Part shown: in pieces, positions 18,716-27,632 of the stretch
Position numbering within the stretch: position 1 is the stretch's first letter
How the letters are laid out: every line of letters starts with the position of its first letter
From: Bradyrhizobium viridifuturi
Lineage (GTDB): Bacteria; Pseudomonadota; Alphaproteobacteria; Rhizobiales; Xanthobacteraceae
Length of the DNA: 64,000 nt
Direction: 5' to 3'
Assembly: GCF_001238275.1 (NCBI RefSeq)
Contig: NZ_LGTB01000043.1
Span: forward strand, 1-64,000
The notes under the pieces: model-generated
Seen by the model: only the letters and a program-made list of their open reading frames with translations
The model's database searches: none
What the model was told of the DNA's origin: nothing
Position numbers and translations under genes: made by a program

Positions 18716-18765
18716 GAGCACGATCCTTTCGGAAAAATCGCTTCACACTTTTCCGGATCGTGCTC
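18716..18765. repeat. Bradyrhizobium-type palindromic repeat (copy 1)
   Basis: GAGCACGATCC and GGATCGTGCTC form the ends of a 50-base palindromic element with a TTTCGGAAAAA...TTTTCC core. It belongs to the same family as the copy at 26623, which has the more typical GAGCATGATCCGG end. Confidence 0.65.
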
Positions 18766-18819
18766 TAGTCGCGCTGTGGCCGACCTTGCGAGGTCGGCCC
18801 GGCGATGCGGAGCATGCAC

Positions 18820-20244
18820 ATGGCTTTCAAGGAATTCGGCAACTACGATGCGGTCGGTCTCGCCGAGCTCGTCCGCAAGAAAGAGGTGACGCCAAAGGAA
18901 CTGCTCGACGAGGCGATCGCGCGCACCACCGCCGTCGACCCGAAGATCAACGCGGTCGTCGTCAAGCACTACGACTACGCCGAGCGCCAGATCGCCAAGG
19001 GCCTGCCTGACGGCCCGTTCACCGGCGTTCCGTTCCTGTTGAAAGACCTCGATCTGCTCGAGGGCACCCGCACCACGTCGGGCGCCAGCCTGCTGAAGGA
19101 TTTCGTCGCCGACCACAACGGGACGCTGACCCAGCGCTTCCTGGATGCGGGTCTTGCGATCTTCGGCAAGAGCGCGAGCCCGGAATTCGGCCTGATGCCG
19201 ACGACGGAATCCCGTCTGTTCGGCCCGACCCGCAATCCCTGGAATCTGGAGCATTCCTCCGGCGGCTCATCGGGCGGCGCCGGGGCTGCGGTCGCGGCGC
19301 GCATCCTGCCGGTCGCGCATGCCAGCGACGGCGGCGGCTCGATCCGGATTCCCGCCTCCGCCTCCGGCGTGTTCGGCATGAAGCCGACGCGCGCCCGCAA
19401 TCCCTGCGGTCCCGATCGCGGCGAAGGCTGGGGCGGCTTCTCGGTCGGCCATGTGCTCAGCATCAGCGTCCGCGACAGCGCCGTCATGATGGATGCGATC
19501 CACGGTCCTGAGCCGTCGAGCCTCTACGTCGCGCCGCCGCCGGAGCGGCCGTTCTCGCAGGAAGTCGGCCGCGACCCCGGTCAGTTGCGCATCAGCTTCA
19601 CCGACAAGTCGCCCTATGGCGATGCGATTGATCCGGAGATATCAGCGGCGGTCCGCGACACCGCCAAGCTGCTGGCCGGCCTCGGCCATCACGTCGAGGA
19701 GCGCGCGCCGTCGCTTGCGGCCGATCCGGCCGCGCTCATGACCACGATCGTCGGCGGCAACACGGCGCTGACCATCCGCCTGCTTGAGCAGCGGGTGGGG
19801 CGCACGCTGACGTCCGACGACGTCGAGCGGCTGACGCTCGCCAGCGGCCAGAACTCGGTCAAGATGACGCCGGCCGACTATGTCGCGGCGCAGCTTGCGG
19901 CATTCCAGATCTCGCGCGGGCTCGCGACCTTCTTCGAGGGCTGCGACATCTTCCTGAGCCCGACCCTGTGCGCGCCGCCACTTCGTCTCGGCGAGCTGAA
20001 CACGATGTCCGAGGATCTGAGCCACATCGCGCCGGTGCTGCGCCGCTACATGCCGGGCACCTCGATGTTCAACATGTCCGGGCAGCCGGCGATGTCGGTG
20101 CCGCTGGCCTGGAACGAGGCCGGACTGCCGCTCGGCATGATGTTCGCGGCCAAGCTCGGCGAGGAAGGACTGCTGTTCCGCCTGGCCGGCCAGCTCGAAC
20201 AGGTGCGTCCCTGGAAGGACCGCCGTCCGCCGGTTTGTGCTTAG
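18820..20244 (+). CDS. Amidase-signature family hydrolase
   Basis: About 474 residues. The Ser-cisSer-Lys triad is visible: Lys in PFLLKDLD, Ser in SSGGSSGGAG and Ser in DGGGSIRIPAS. ATG at 18820 is chosen because GGAG lies 7 bases upstream; ATGs at 18805 and 18814 are in frame. These enzymes hydrolyse amides; the substrate is open. The gene follows the terminator and repeat, so it is probably a separate unit and need not share the transporter's substrate. Confidence 0.85.
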   Translation: MAFKEFGNYDAVGLAELVRKKEVTPKELLDEAIARTTAVDPKINAVVVKHYDYAERQIAKGLPDGPFTGVPFLLKDLDLLEGTRTTSGASLLKDFVADHNGTLTQRFLDAGLAIFGKSASPEFGLMPTTESRLFGPTRNPWNLEHSSGGSSGGAGAAVAARILPVAHASDGGGSIRIPASASGVFGMKPTRARNPCGPDRGEGWGGFSVGHVLSISVRDSAVMMDAIHGPEPSSLYVAPPPERPFSQEVGRDPGQLRISFTDKSPYGDAIDPEISAAVRDTAKLLAGLGHHVEERAPSLAADPAALMTTIVGGNTALTIRLLEQRVGRTLTSDDVERLTLASGQNSVKMTPADYVAAQLAAFQISRGLATFFEGCDIFLSPTLCAPPLRLGELNTMSEDLSHIAPVLRRYMPGTSMFNMSGQPAMSVPLAWNEAGLPLGMMFAAKLGEEGLLFRLAGQLEQVRPWKDRRPPVCA

Positions 20245-20295
20245 GAGCGTTTTCAAGCAAAATGGGTGGCGGTTTGCGTCTGGAAAACGCATCCG
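20245..20295. repeat. Palindromic intergenic repeat, GCGTTTTC/GAAAACGC type
   Basis: GCGTTTTC (20247-20254) and GAAAACGC (20283-20290) flank a core with GGTGGCGGTTTGCGTC. It begins right after the amidase stop. I recognise it as a second Bradyrhizobium intergenic repeat family, but that rests on memory. Confidence 0.5.
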
Positions 20296-20412
20296 ATTGA
20301 ACCCGCAGCTTCGGCCTCGCCGCAGCTACGGGCTGACAAAGGGCAGTCAGATCAGGTAGATAGGAAGGGCGTCGGCACGATTCCGCCGGCGTCGTGCCTG
20401 GGAGACCGAACA

Positions 20413-21081
20413 GTGAGCGACCCGACCGACAATGCGCTTGCCGCGATCGCGAGCATTCTCGATCAGACCAAGATACCTCCCGAGAAGGCCAAGTCGCCCG
20501 ACGACAAGACCGACAAGGCAGCTGAGCCGACTCCGCCGGTCTCCATCGCGATGCCGCCGCCCCTGCCCACGTCGGTCGAAGTCGTTACCGTCGAGACCGT
20601 ATCCATCCAGACCGTGACCATCGAGGCCGCGCCCGCCGAACCGGCGGCTGTCGAAGCGGCGGCTGTCGAGCCAGCGCCGATCGAGGAGCCGCCGCCGATC
20701 GAACCGCCTCAGCCGGTCGCACAGGCTGAGCCCAGTGAGCCGCCGACGAGTGAGCCCGAGCCGAGCGCGCCGGAGCCGGAGCCGATCCAGCCGCCCCAGC
20801 CGATCGAGGCCAACGGCTATTCGAAGTCCGGACCAGGCCCGATGGCCGCGCTGCGCTTCCACTGGACGGTGCGCCAGGACGGCGCTCAGTACTATGTCGA
20901 CGAGACCGTCGGCGAAGGATCGGCCCCGCTGGTCAACGGGCCGATGGACCGGGATGCCGCGATCAAATTCGTCGACGACCGCGAGGCCGAAGCGCGACGG
21001 CGTTTCGAGCATTTCAAACACGAGATCGCCAGCCGCACTGCTGCCGCCCTGCGGATGAGCCGGGACAGCAACGAGGCCTAA
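20413..21081 (+). CDS. Hypothetical protein with long Pro/Glu/Val-rich linker
   Basis: 222 residues. A short N-terminal segment (residues 1-15) is followed by ~120 residues of low-complexity Pro, Glu, Ala and Val. A compact C-terminal ~70 residues reads ALRFHWTVRQDGAQYYVDET and ends in a charged helix. No signal peptide or membrane segment is seen. GTG at 20413 follows GGGAGACC; no ATG fits. The N-terminus of this type (DNALAAIASIL) plus a Pro-rich spacer occurs in rhizobial hypotheticals. Function unknown. Its stop overlaps the convergent gene by 4 bases. Confidence 0.6.
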   Translation: MSDPTDNALAAIASILDQTKIPPEKAKSPDDKTDKAAEPTPPVSIAMPPPLPTSVEVVTVETVSIQTVTIEAAPAEPAAVEAAAVEPAPIEEPPPIEPPQPVAQAEPSEPPTSEPEPSAPEPEPIQPPQPIEANGYSKSGPGPMAALRFHWTVRQDGAQYYVDETVGEGSAPLVNGPMDRDAAIKFVDDREAEARRRFEHFKHEIASRTAAALRMSRDSNEA

Positions 21082-21602
21082 CCCTGCGGCAGCCTCGGCG
21101 GTCCCAGAAAATCCTTCTTCGCGAGATCGACGCCGGCATGGCGCAGGATGTCGTAGGCGGTCGCGACATGGAAGAAGAACTGCGGAACGCTGAAGGTCAG
21201 GATCAGCGATTTGCCGGTGAATGGCCTGGTCGCGCCGCTTCGGAACGTGAATACGACGTCGCGGTCGGCGGCGTCGTCGATCACCTCGCGCGGCAAACCC
21301 AGCGCAAAATCAATCGTCGCGGCAATCCGCGCCCTCAACTCGGCGATGTCGGGCTCCGCCGCTGCGAAGGCAAGCGGCGCGCACCCCGCCAGCAACGCGC
21401 AGCTCAAGACGACGTGCCGGTTCGCTTCTCCGATCTGCTGGCGAAGGCTGTACATGTTCGGCGCGAGCCGCATTCCGAGCAACACGTCGGTGCCGAACCC
21501 GCGATCGATCGCGTGAGCCTCGGCATGATCGAGCAGCGCGGAAAGATTGCGCAGATACGGCACATAGATGCCGACGGATGCTTCATGGAGCGAGATGGTC
21601 AC
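21078..21602 (-). CDS. DUF1993 family protein
   Basis: 174 residues with a typical DUF1993 N-terminus (MTISLHEASVGIYVPYLRNLS) and a helical-bundle pattern of the DinB/YfiT type, although no His triad is obvious. It is cytoplasmic, of unknown function. The start is GTG at 21602 with no strong ribosome site; the family's usual start agrees with it. Confidence 0.75.
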   Translation of the reverse strand: MTISLHEASVGIYVPYLRNLSALLDHAEAHAIDRGFGTDVLLGMRLAPNMYSLRQQIGEANRHVVLSCALLAGCAPLAFAAAEPDIAELRARIAATIDFALGLPREVIDDAADRDVVFTFRSGATRPFTGKSLILTFSVPQFFFHVATAYDILRHAGVDLAKKDFLGPPRLPQG

Positions 21603-21688
21603 TTTTGCGCCCGCGATGCTGGCTCGATCGTCCCATCTGGTCTAAATGCTCCGCAACGACATGTCATCGGAATTGACGGAGAAATTTG

Positions 21689-22462
21689 ATGTTTCGCGCG
21701 CTGGCCGGTCTCGCTCTCGTGTTGCTCCTGTCTGCCGCGCATGCGCAGCCGGCGCCATCGCGGCTCGACGAGATCGTCAAGCGCGGCACGCTGCGCGTCG
21801 GCATGACCGGCGACTATCTTCCCTTCACGGCACTCGACAAGGAGACCAAGACGTTTCGCGGCTTCGACGTCGACATGGCGCAATCGCTCGGCAAGGCGCT
21901 CGGCGTCAAGGTCGAGTTCGTGCCGACATCGTGGCCTCAAATGATGAAAGATTTCGAGGCCGACGATTTCGACATCGCGATGGGCGGCGTCTCCATCACC
22001 TACGATCGGCAGAAGAAGGGCCTGTTCTCGACGCCGATCATGCGCGAGGGCAAGACGCCGATCGCACGCTGCGCCGACAAGGGCAAGTTCGAGACGCTCG
22101 CCGAGATCGACAAGCCTGGCACCCGCGTCATCGTCAACCCCGGCGGTACCAACGAGCGCTTTGCGCGCGCCAATGTGAAGACCGCTGACATCCGCGTCTT
22201 CAACGACAACACCAGGATCTTCGACGAGATCGCCAAGGGCGACGCCGACCTGATGATGACCGACGCGTCCGAGACACGCTATCAGCAGAAGCTGCACCCC
22301 GGCGTGCTCTGTGCCGTGCATCCCGACAAGCCATTCGACTTCGCGGAGAAGGCCTACTGGATGCAGCGCGACGTCGCCTTAAAGGCATTCGTCGACCAAT
22401 GGCTGCACATCTCGCACGAAGACGGCAGCTACGCGAAGATCTACGCTGCGTGGTTCGAATAA
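21689..22462 (+). CDS. PheC-like periplasmic cyclohexadienyl dehydratase / binding protein
   Basis: 257 residues with a cleavable signal peptide (ending SAAHAQ). The fold is that of family-3 solute-binding proteins, but PTSWPQMMKDF, NPGGTNERFARAN and PFDFAEKAYW match PheC, which dehydrates prephenate or arogenate to phenylpyruvate or phenylalanine in the periplasm. No transport genes adjoin it, which fits an enzyme rather than an importer component. ATG at 21689 has GGAG 9 bases upstream. Confidence 0.75.
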   Translation: MFRALAGLALVLLLSAAHAQPAPSRLDEIVKRGTLRVGMTGDYLPFTALDKETKTFRGFDVDMAQSLGKALGVKVEFVPTSWPQMMKDFEADDFDIAMGGVSITYDRQKKGLFSTPIMREGKTPIARCADKGKFETLAEIDKPGTRVIVNPGGTNERFARANVKTADIRVFNDNTRIFDEIAKGDADLMMTDASETRYQQKLHPGVLCAVHPDKPFDFAEKAYWMQRDVALKAFVDQWLHISHEDGSYAKIYAAWFE

Positions 22463-22646
22463 ACCTGTAGCGTCAGGCCGGCATTCCCAAGAATTGATTC
22501 GCACGGCCTGAAACCGAACCGCAATCCAATGCTTTGAACCTAAGCCGCGAGGACACGACTCATGTTCTGACCGTGATCTGGGACACGTTTAACGAGGCGG
22601 CGACCAGATAGCCTTGCGAACGGGATTCCCTGCACCGGAGGTCGAG

Positions 22647-23453
22647 ATGAAGAAGCTTCTGGCGATCGCCACGCTCGTGCTGGCGAGCACGGCGACAGCG
22701 CAGGCCCAATACACATTCGATTACGGCGGCCGCACCATTCGCATCGATCCGGATCGTGGAACGGTTTCGATCCCCGGCGTCTATGACAACACCGGCCGCA
22801 GTTCCAAACGCGCCAAGCACAGGGACGCCGAGCAGAAGCGCGAGACGGCGCCGAAGGACGCCAGGACGGATTCTCCGTCCACGCCCGTCACGCCACCCGC
22901 GGCCACTGCATCACCCTCACCGGCCGCGGTTGATCAGGCAGCTGCCCCGGCAGCGCCGCCGACAGCCGCAACGACCGAGCCCGCGAACACGAGCGTCGCG
23001 CCACCTCCAGCTACGGCAGCGACCGCTCCGCCACCACCACCGGCGCCACCGGCTGTTCAGCAAAGCGCGGCGCCGGCGGCGAGTCCGATCCCGGCGCCCA
23101 CGGTCGGCGCCGCCTCACCTGCACCGAAGCCTGCAGCGAACCCCGTGCAGGCAGCCAACTCGCCGCTCGGCGTCTGGTTGACTGAAGAAAAGGAAGGCAA
23201 GGTCCGCATCGAGCAATGTGGCGCCAATCTCTGCGGTTACTCGGTCGACAGGAAGTCGAACGCCAACGGCGAACAGGTTCTGATCAACATGAAGCCGGGC
23301 AAGGACAAGTGGAGCGGCCGCATCTTCGATCCGAACAGCGGCAGCACCTACGATTCCACCATCGCGCTGAAGAGCCCCGACACGCTGCGCGTGCAGGGCT
23401 GCGCGTTCGGCGGGATGTTCTGCGGCGGCCAGACATGGACGCGGGTGAATTGA
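22647..23453 (+). CDS. Secreted DUF2147 protein with Pro/Ala-rich linker
   Basis: 268 residues: signal peptide (ends TAQAQ), a short conserved N-terminal part (TFDYGGRTIRIDPDRG), about 100 residues of Pro/Ala/Thr low complexity, then a DUF2147-like domain beginning PLGVWLTEE. The latter includes CGANLCGY and a final CAFGGMFCGG, four cysteines that could form two disulfides. ATG at 22647 follows GGAGGTCGAG. Probably periplasmic or outer-membrane associated; function unknown. Confidence 0.75.
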   Translation: MKKLLAIATLVLASTATAQAQYTFDYGGRTIRIDPDRGTVSIPGVYDNTGRSSKRAKHRDAEQKRETAPKDARTDSPSTPVTPPAATASPSPAAVDQAAAPAAPPTAATTEPANTSVAPPPATAATAPPPPPAPPAVQQSAAPAASPIPAPTVGAASPAPKPAANPVQAANSPLGVWLTEEKEGKVRIEQCGANLCGYSVDRKSNANGEQVLINMKPGKDKWSGRIFDPNSGSTYDSTIALKSPDTLRVQGCAFGGMFCGGQTWTRVN

Positions 23454-23473
23454 TTGCCTGCATCGGAAAAGTA

Positions 23474-23499
23474 AAAGCCCCGCTCACGAGCGGGGCTTT
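23474..23499. terminator. Bidirectional intrinsic terminator
   Basis: AAAGCCCCGCTC/GAGCGGGGCTTT forms a 12-bp hairpin with A and T runs on both sides, between the convergent genes ending at 23453 and 23523. Confidence 0.85.
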
Positions 23500-23522
23500 C
23501 TGACTTGGCCAGCAACGAGCGC

Positions 23523-23927
23523 TCAGCCAAGCTTGCCGTTGTATTCCTCGTCGGTGACATGCTCCATCCACGTCGAGAACACGCCGTCGAGCGCCTCCTG
23601 CATGGCGATATGGGTCATGCTGTTGCCGGGCGAAGCGCCGTGCCAGTGCTTCTCGTTCGGCGGAATCCAGACGACGTCACCGGGCCGGATTTCACGGATC
23701 GGCCCGCCCTTGGCCTGCACGCGGCCGATGCCCGAGATCACGTAAAGCGTCTGCCCGAGCGGATGGGTGTGCCAGGCGGTGCGGGCACCGGGCTCGAACG
23801 ACACCCGCGAGGCGTTCAGCCGGGCCGGCGCCGGGGCCATGTTGATCGGGTCCTGCAGCACGCTGCCGGTGAAATTCTCCTTCGGCGCGCGGCGGGTCGG
23901 CCGCGAGCCGGAAACGTGGATATCCAT
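23523..23927 (-). CDS. Cupin-domain protein
   Basis: 134 residues, one double-stranded beta-helix. Metal ligands are visible in TAWHTHPLGQ (two His and Gln) and KHWHG. The family includes (R)-mandelonitrile lyase-type cupins and stand-alone carboxymuconolactone-type accessory proteins, so an enzymatic role is plausible. ATG at 23927 has a near-perfect GGGAGGT ribosome site. It follows the RraA-like gene by 23 bases in the same direction and is probably co-transcribed. Confidence 0.85.
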   Translation of the reverse strand: MDIHVSGSRPTRRAPKENFTGSVLQDPINMAPAPARLNASRVSFEPGARTAWHTHPLGQTLYVISGIGRVQAKGGPIREIRPGDVVWIPPNEKHWHGASPGNSMTHIAMQEALDGVFSTWMEHVTDEEYNGKLG

Positions 23928-23950
23928 GGGGTTACCTCCCTCTCTTGACG

Positions 23951-24649
23951 TTATTTCTTGGTTGCGGCGTAGCGCGCCTTGGTCTCGGCATTCATCGGAT
24001 AAAGGCCGGGCAACTGGGCGCCGTTGTTCACCTCGTTGACGATCCAGGCTTCCATCCGTTCCTGCTCTGGCCCTTCGGCCAGCACGTGGTCGAGGAATGC
24101 CTGCGGGATCAGCACCGCGCCGTCCTGGTCCGCCACCACCACGTCGTTCGGAAACACGGCAACGCCGCCGCAGCCGATCGGTTCGCCCCAGCCGACGAAG
24201 GTCAGCCCTGCGACCGACGGCGGCGCAGCGTAGCCGTCGCACCAGACCGGCAGGCCGGTGCCGAGCACGCCCTCGAGGTCGCGCACCACGCCGTCGGTGA
24301 TCAGCGCCGTCACCCCGCGCTTGACCATGCGCGCGCAGAGGATGTCGCCGAAAATGCCGGCATCGGTGATGCCCATGGCATCGACCACGGCAATGCAGCC
24401 CGCCGGCATCGCCTCGATCGCGGTACGGGTCGAGATCGGTGACGACCACGATTCCGGCGTCGCCAGGTCCTCGCGGGCCGGCACGAAGCGCAGTGTGAAG
24501 GCCGGTCCGACCAGCCGCTTCTGCCCGGGCTTCAAGGGCTTGGTGCCGCGCATCCAGATGTTGCGCAGGCCCTTCTTGAGCAGGACCGTGGTGATGGTGG
24601 CGGTGGACACGTGCGACAGCGTCGTGATCGCCTCAGTGGACAGTGACAT
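23951..24649 (-). CDS. RraA-like family protein
   Basis: 232 residues. The segment GDILCARMVKRGVTALITDGVVRDLEG carries the Gly-Asp and Arg-Asp residues that bind metal and substrate in the RraA/HMG-aldolase family. True RraA inhibits RNase E, but rhizobial copies of this length beside catabolic genes are more often 4-hydroxy-4-methyl-2-oxoglutarate-type aldolases; the cupin partner favours the enzyme. ATG at 24649 is chosen because homology begins there; the frame is open to 24760. It is divergent from pxpB. Confidence 0.8.
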   Translation of the reverse strand: MSLSTEAITTLSHVSTATITTVLLKKGLRNIWMRGTKPLKPGQKRLVGPAFTLRFVPAREDLATPESWSSPISTRTAIEAMPAGCIAVVDAMGITDAGIFGDILCARMVKRGVTALITDGVVRDLEGVLGTGLPVWCDGYAAPPSVAGLTFVGWGEPIGCGGVAVFPNDVVVADQDGAVLIPQAFLDHVLAEGPEQERMEAWIVNEVNNGAQLPGLYPMNAETKARYAATKK

Positions 24650-24862
24650 CTCGAGAGCTTGCTCCGATGGGAGGAAAAGACCGGCGCATGTTGCCGGGCA
24701 AAGGCCGTGCGTCAAGGGCTGCGCGAAAATGCTGCGATCAGCCAAATTTATCGCCGGCATGCCGATTAATTTATTGAAGTTGCTGCATCATTTTGCACGA
24801 AGCGAATTCCGTTTTGAATCGAAACACGCTAGCTTGATGGCCGACGAAGTCGCTTGATCCAA

Positions 24863-25594
24863 ATGGCCGAACCCTTAAGTCCTCCCCGCCTTTTGCCGAG
24901 TGGCGACAGCGCCATCACGGTGGAATTCAGCCGCACCATCGATGACGCCGCCAACCGGCGGGTGCTCGCGCTCGACCGCGTGATCGCAGCCGAGCCGATC
25001 GCCGGCATCACCGAGACCGTGCCGACCTACCGCTCGCTGCTGGTGCATTACGATCCCGTGCAGATCAGCTTCGACGCGCTCGGCGAGCAGCTGCTCGCGC
25101 GCGCCGCCAAGGCGCTGCCGACCGAGACCGGTGCGCGGCGCTGGCGGATTCCCGTCACCTATGGCGGCGAGCATGGCATCGATCTCGAGGACGTCGCCAA
25201 GAGCCTCAACACCACGCCCGACCAGATCGTGGCACGGCACGTCGCCGGTGACTATCGCGTCGCCATGATCGGCTTCACGCCCGGCTGGTCCTATCTCAGC
25301 GGGCTGGAGACATTCCTGCACATGCCCCGGCGCAAGGACCCCCGGCTGCTGACCCCGGCCGGGACCATCTCGATCGGCGGCATCCAGACCGGCGTGCAGT
25401 GCCTCGCCGGGCCGAGCGGCTGGCACCTGCTCGGCCGCACCCCGGTGCGAACCTATCAATTGCATCGCGATCCGACCTTCCTGCTGGAGCCGGGCGATGC
25501 GATCACCTTCACGGCGATCGACGCCAAGACCTTTGCCGAACAGGACCGCGCCGCCGAGGCGGGCGCGCTCGTCGCAGAACTGGTGACGCCATGA
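24863..25594 (+). CDS. pxpB: 5-oxoprolinase subunit PxpB
   Basis: 243 residues of the KipI/PxpB family, with the characteristic GFTPGWSYL and GGIQTGVQ segments. With PxpC and PxpA it forms the ATP-dependent prokaryotic 5-oxoprolinase that opens pyroglutamate to glutamate. ATG at 24863 is used (TTG at 24854 is also in frame). Its stop overlaps the pxpC start in ATGA, so the two are translationally coupled. Confidence 0.88.
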   Translation: MAEPLSPPRLLPSGDSAITVEFSRTIDDAANRRVLALDRVIAAEPIAGITETVPTYRSLLVHYDPVQISFDALGEQLLARAAKALPTETGARRWRIPVTYGGEHGIDLEDVAKSLNTTPDQIVARHVAGDYRVAMIGFTPGWSYLSGLETFLHMPRRKDPRLLTPAGTISIGGIQTGVQCLAGPSGWHLLGRTPVRTYQLHRDPTFLLEPGDAITFTAIDAKTFAEQDRAAEAGALVAELVTP

Positions 25595-26623
25595 GCAAGC
25601 TCGTCGTCACCTCGATCGGCCCCGCGAGCTCGGTGCAGGACGGCGGCCGCCCGGGCTCGCAGCGCTACGGCCTGGTGCCGAGCGGCGCGATGGACCGTCT
25701 TTCGCTGGCTGCTGCGAACACGCTGGTCGGCAATGACCCGTTCGCGGCCGCGGTCGAAATCGGCCCGTTCGGCGCCGCCTTCACCGCACGCGGCGGCGCG
25801 GTGCGCGTCGGGCTCGCCGGGGCATCGCGCAATGCTGACATCGGCGGCCGGCCGGTCGCGTTCGACAGCTCGGCGACGCTCGCCGAGGGCGAGACGCTCA
25901 ATCTCGGCTTCGCGCGCGGCGGCTCATTCAGCTATCTCGCGATCGAGCACGGCATCGAAGGCGAGCCGATGTTCGGCAGCCTCGCCGTCAACGCCCGCGC
26001 CGGGCTCGGCAGCCCCTACCCGCGCCCGCTGGAGAGCGGCGACGAATTGAAGACGCAGGTCGCCAGCGGCGCCGCCGAGCGCCGCATCGAATTGCCGGCC
26101 GCGACCGAAACGCCGATCCGCATCGTGTTCGGCCCGCAGGACGACGAGTTCGCCGAGGACAACAAGAAGCTGTTCATCGACAGCGAGTGGAAGATCTCGG
26201 CCACCAGCGACCGCATGGGCTACCGTCTCGAAGGCCCGGTCATCAAGCACCTCGACGGCCACAACATCGTCTCCGACGGCACCGTGACCGGCAGCATCCA
26301 GGTGCCCGGCAACGGCCAGCCGATCGTGCTGATGCCGGACCGCGGCACCAGTGGCGGCTATCCGAAGATCGCGACCGTGATCACGGCGGATTTCGGTCGC
26401 TTCGCGCAGATCTCGGCCGGCGGCGTTCCGCTTCAAGGCGGTGACGATGGCGGAAGCGCAGGCCGAGGCGATCAAGTTCCACGCGCTGCTGCGTTCGCTG
26501 CCCGACCGCCTCCGCGGCATCGAGGATCTTGGCCTCAACATCGAAGCGCTGCGGGATGCGAATGTCGCAGGCCAGGCGGTCAGCGCCGTCGATGTGTCGA
26601 CCTGGCAAGTCGCGGTACCCTAG
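25591..26623 (+). pseudogene. pxpC: 5-oxoprolinase subunit PxpC, frameshifted near 26430
   Basis: The frame from ATG 25591 encodes a good KipA/PxpC protein (SVQDGGRPGSQRYGLVPSGAMDR, DRGTSGGYPKIATV) up to about residue 280. It then loses homology after AQISAGG. The rest (FRFKAVTMAEAQ...) continues in another frame and stops at 26623. Two missing bases or one extra base near GGCGGCGTTCCG explains it; repaired, the protein has about 344 residues, the normal length. It is either a recent mutation or a sequencing error; the flanking pxpB and pxpA are intact. Confidence 0.8.
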
Positions 26624-26671
26624 AGCATGATCCGGAAAGGTGCGGAGCGGTTTTCCGACAAGATCATGCTC
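26623..26671. repeat. Bradyrhizobium-type palindromic repeat (copy 2)
   Basis: GAGCATGATC (26623-26632) and GATCATGCTC (26662-26671) flank a CGGAAAGGTGCGGAGCGGTTTTCCG core, so the element folds into a long hairpin. It starts on the last base of the pxpC stop and separates pxpC from pxpA, where it may act as an mRNA-stability or attenuation element. Confidence 0.75.
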
Positions 26672-26709
26672 AAACAAGAGAGCCACCAACAACAAACGGA
26701 TCGATCGTC

Positions 26710-27483
26710 ATGACCAAAACTGTCGACCTCAATTGCGATCTCGGTGAAAGCTTCGGCCCCTGGGAAATGGGCAATGATGCGGCGATGATCGAGCTTGCGA
26801 CCTCGGTCAACGTCGCCTGCGGCTTTCATGCCGGCGATGCCGACATCATGCGCAAGACGGTCGAGCTCGCGAAGGCGCGCGGCGTCAGCGTCGGCGCCCA
26901 TCCCGGCTATCGCGACCTGCATGGTTTCGGCCGCCGTCCGATGCCGGGGCTGACATCCTCGGAGATCGAGAACCTGATCGCCTACCAGATCGGCGCCTTG
27001 CAGGCGATCGCAACCGCGGCCGGCCACAAGGTGACCCATGTGAAGGCGCATGGCGCGATTTCCAATGTCGCCTGCGAGGACGACATGACCGCGCGGGCGA
27101 TCGCCAATGCGATCAAGGCCGTCGATCCGAGCCTCGTGTTCGTGGTGCTCGCAAACTCGAAGCTGGTGCGCGCCGGCGAAGCCGCCAACTTACGGATGGC
27201 GCATGAGGTGTTTGCCGACCGGGCCTATGAGGATGATGGCAACCTGGTGTCGCGTAAGAAGCCGGGCGCGGTGCTGCACGATCCCAAGGCGATCGCCGAG
27301 CGCGTGGTGCGGATGGTGCAGGATGGCGCGGTCGTCTCGGTCACCGGCAAGGTGATCAAGATGCAGACCGATACCGTCTGCATCCATGGCGACACGCATG
27401 GCGCGGTCGAGATCGCGCGCGATCTGCGCGCAGCGTTGAAGCAGGCCGGCATCGCGGTTGCGCCATTCAACACCGCGCACTGA
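26710..27483 (+). CDS. pxpA: 5-oxoprolinase subunit PxpA (LamB/YcsF family)
   Basis: 257 residues. The N-terminus VDLNCDLGESFGPW and NVACGFHAGD are the LamB/YcsF signature, and HGDTHGAVEIA near the C-terminus is also conserved. It completes the PxpABC complex with the two genes upstream. ATG at 26710 lies 38 bases beyond the palindromic repeat. Confidence 0.9.
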   Translation: MTKTVDLNCDLGESFGPWEMGNDAAMIELATSVNVACGFHAGDADIMRKTVELAKARGVSVGAHPGYRDLHGFGRRPMPGLTSSEIENLIAYQIGALQAIATAAGHKVTHVKAHGAISNVACEDDMTARAIANAIKAVDPSLVFVVLANSKLVRAGEAANLRMAHEVFADRAYEDDGNLVSRKKPGAVLHDPKAIAERVVRMVQDGAVVSVTGKVIKMQTDTVCIHGDTHGAVEIARDLRAALKQAGIAVAPFNTAH

Positions 27484-27632
27484 GCCGCGAAGCATCTATC
27501 AGCAAGGGCCGGCCACCGCGCCGACCCTTTTAGATTCCGTTAAGAGTCTTCTTAAACCCAAACTTGCCGTTTGATTGCTAGGTGCAGCTTCCGAGCCTTT
27601 GATTGTCCTCTCAGGAAATTGGGTACCAAAGC

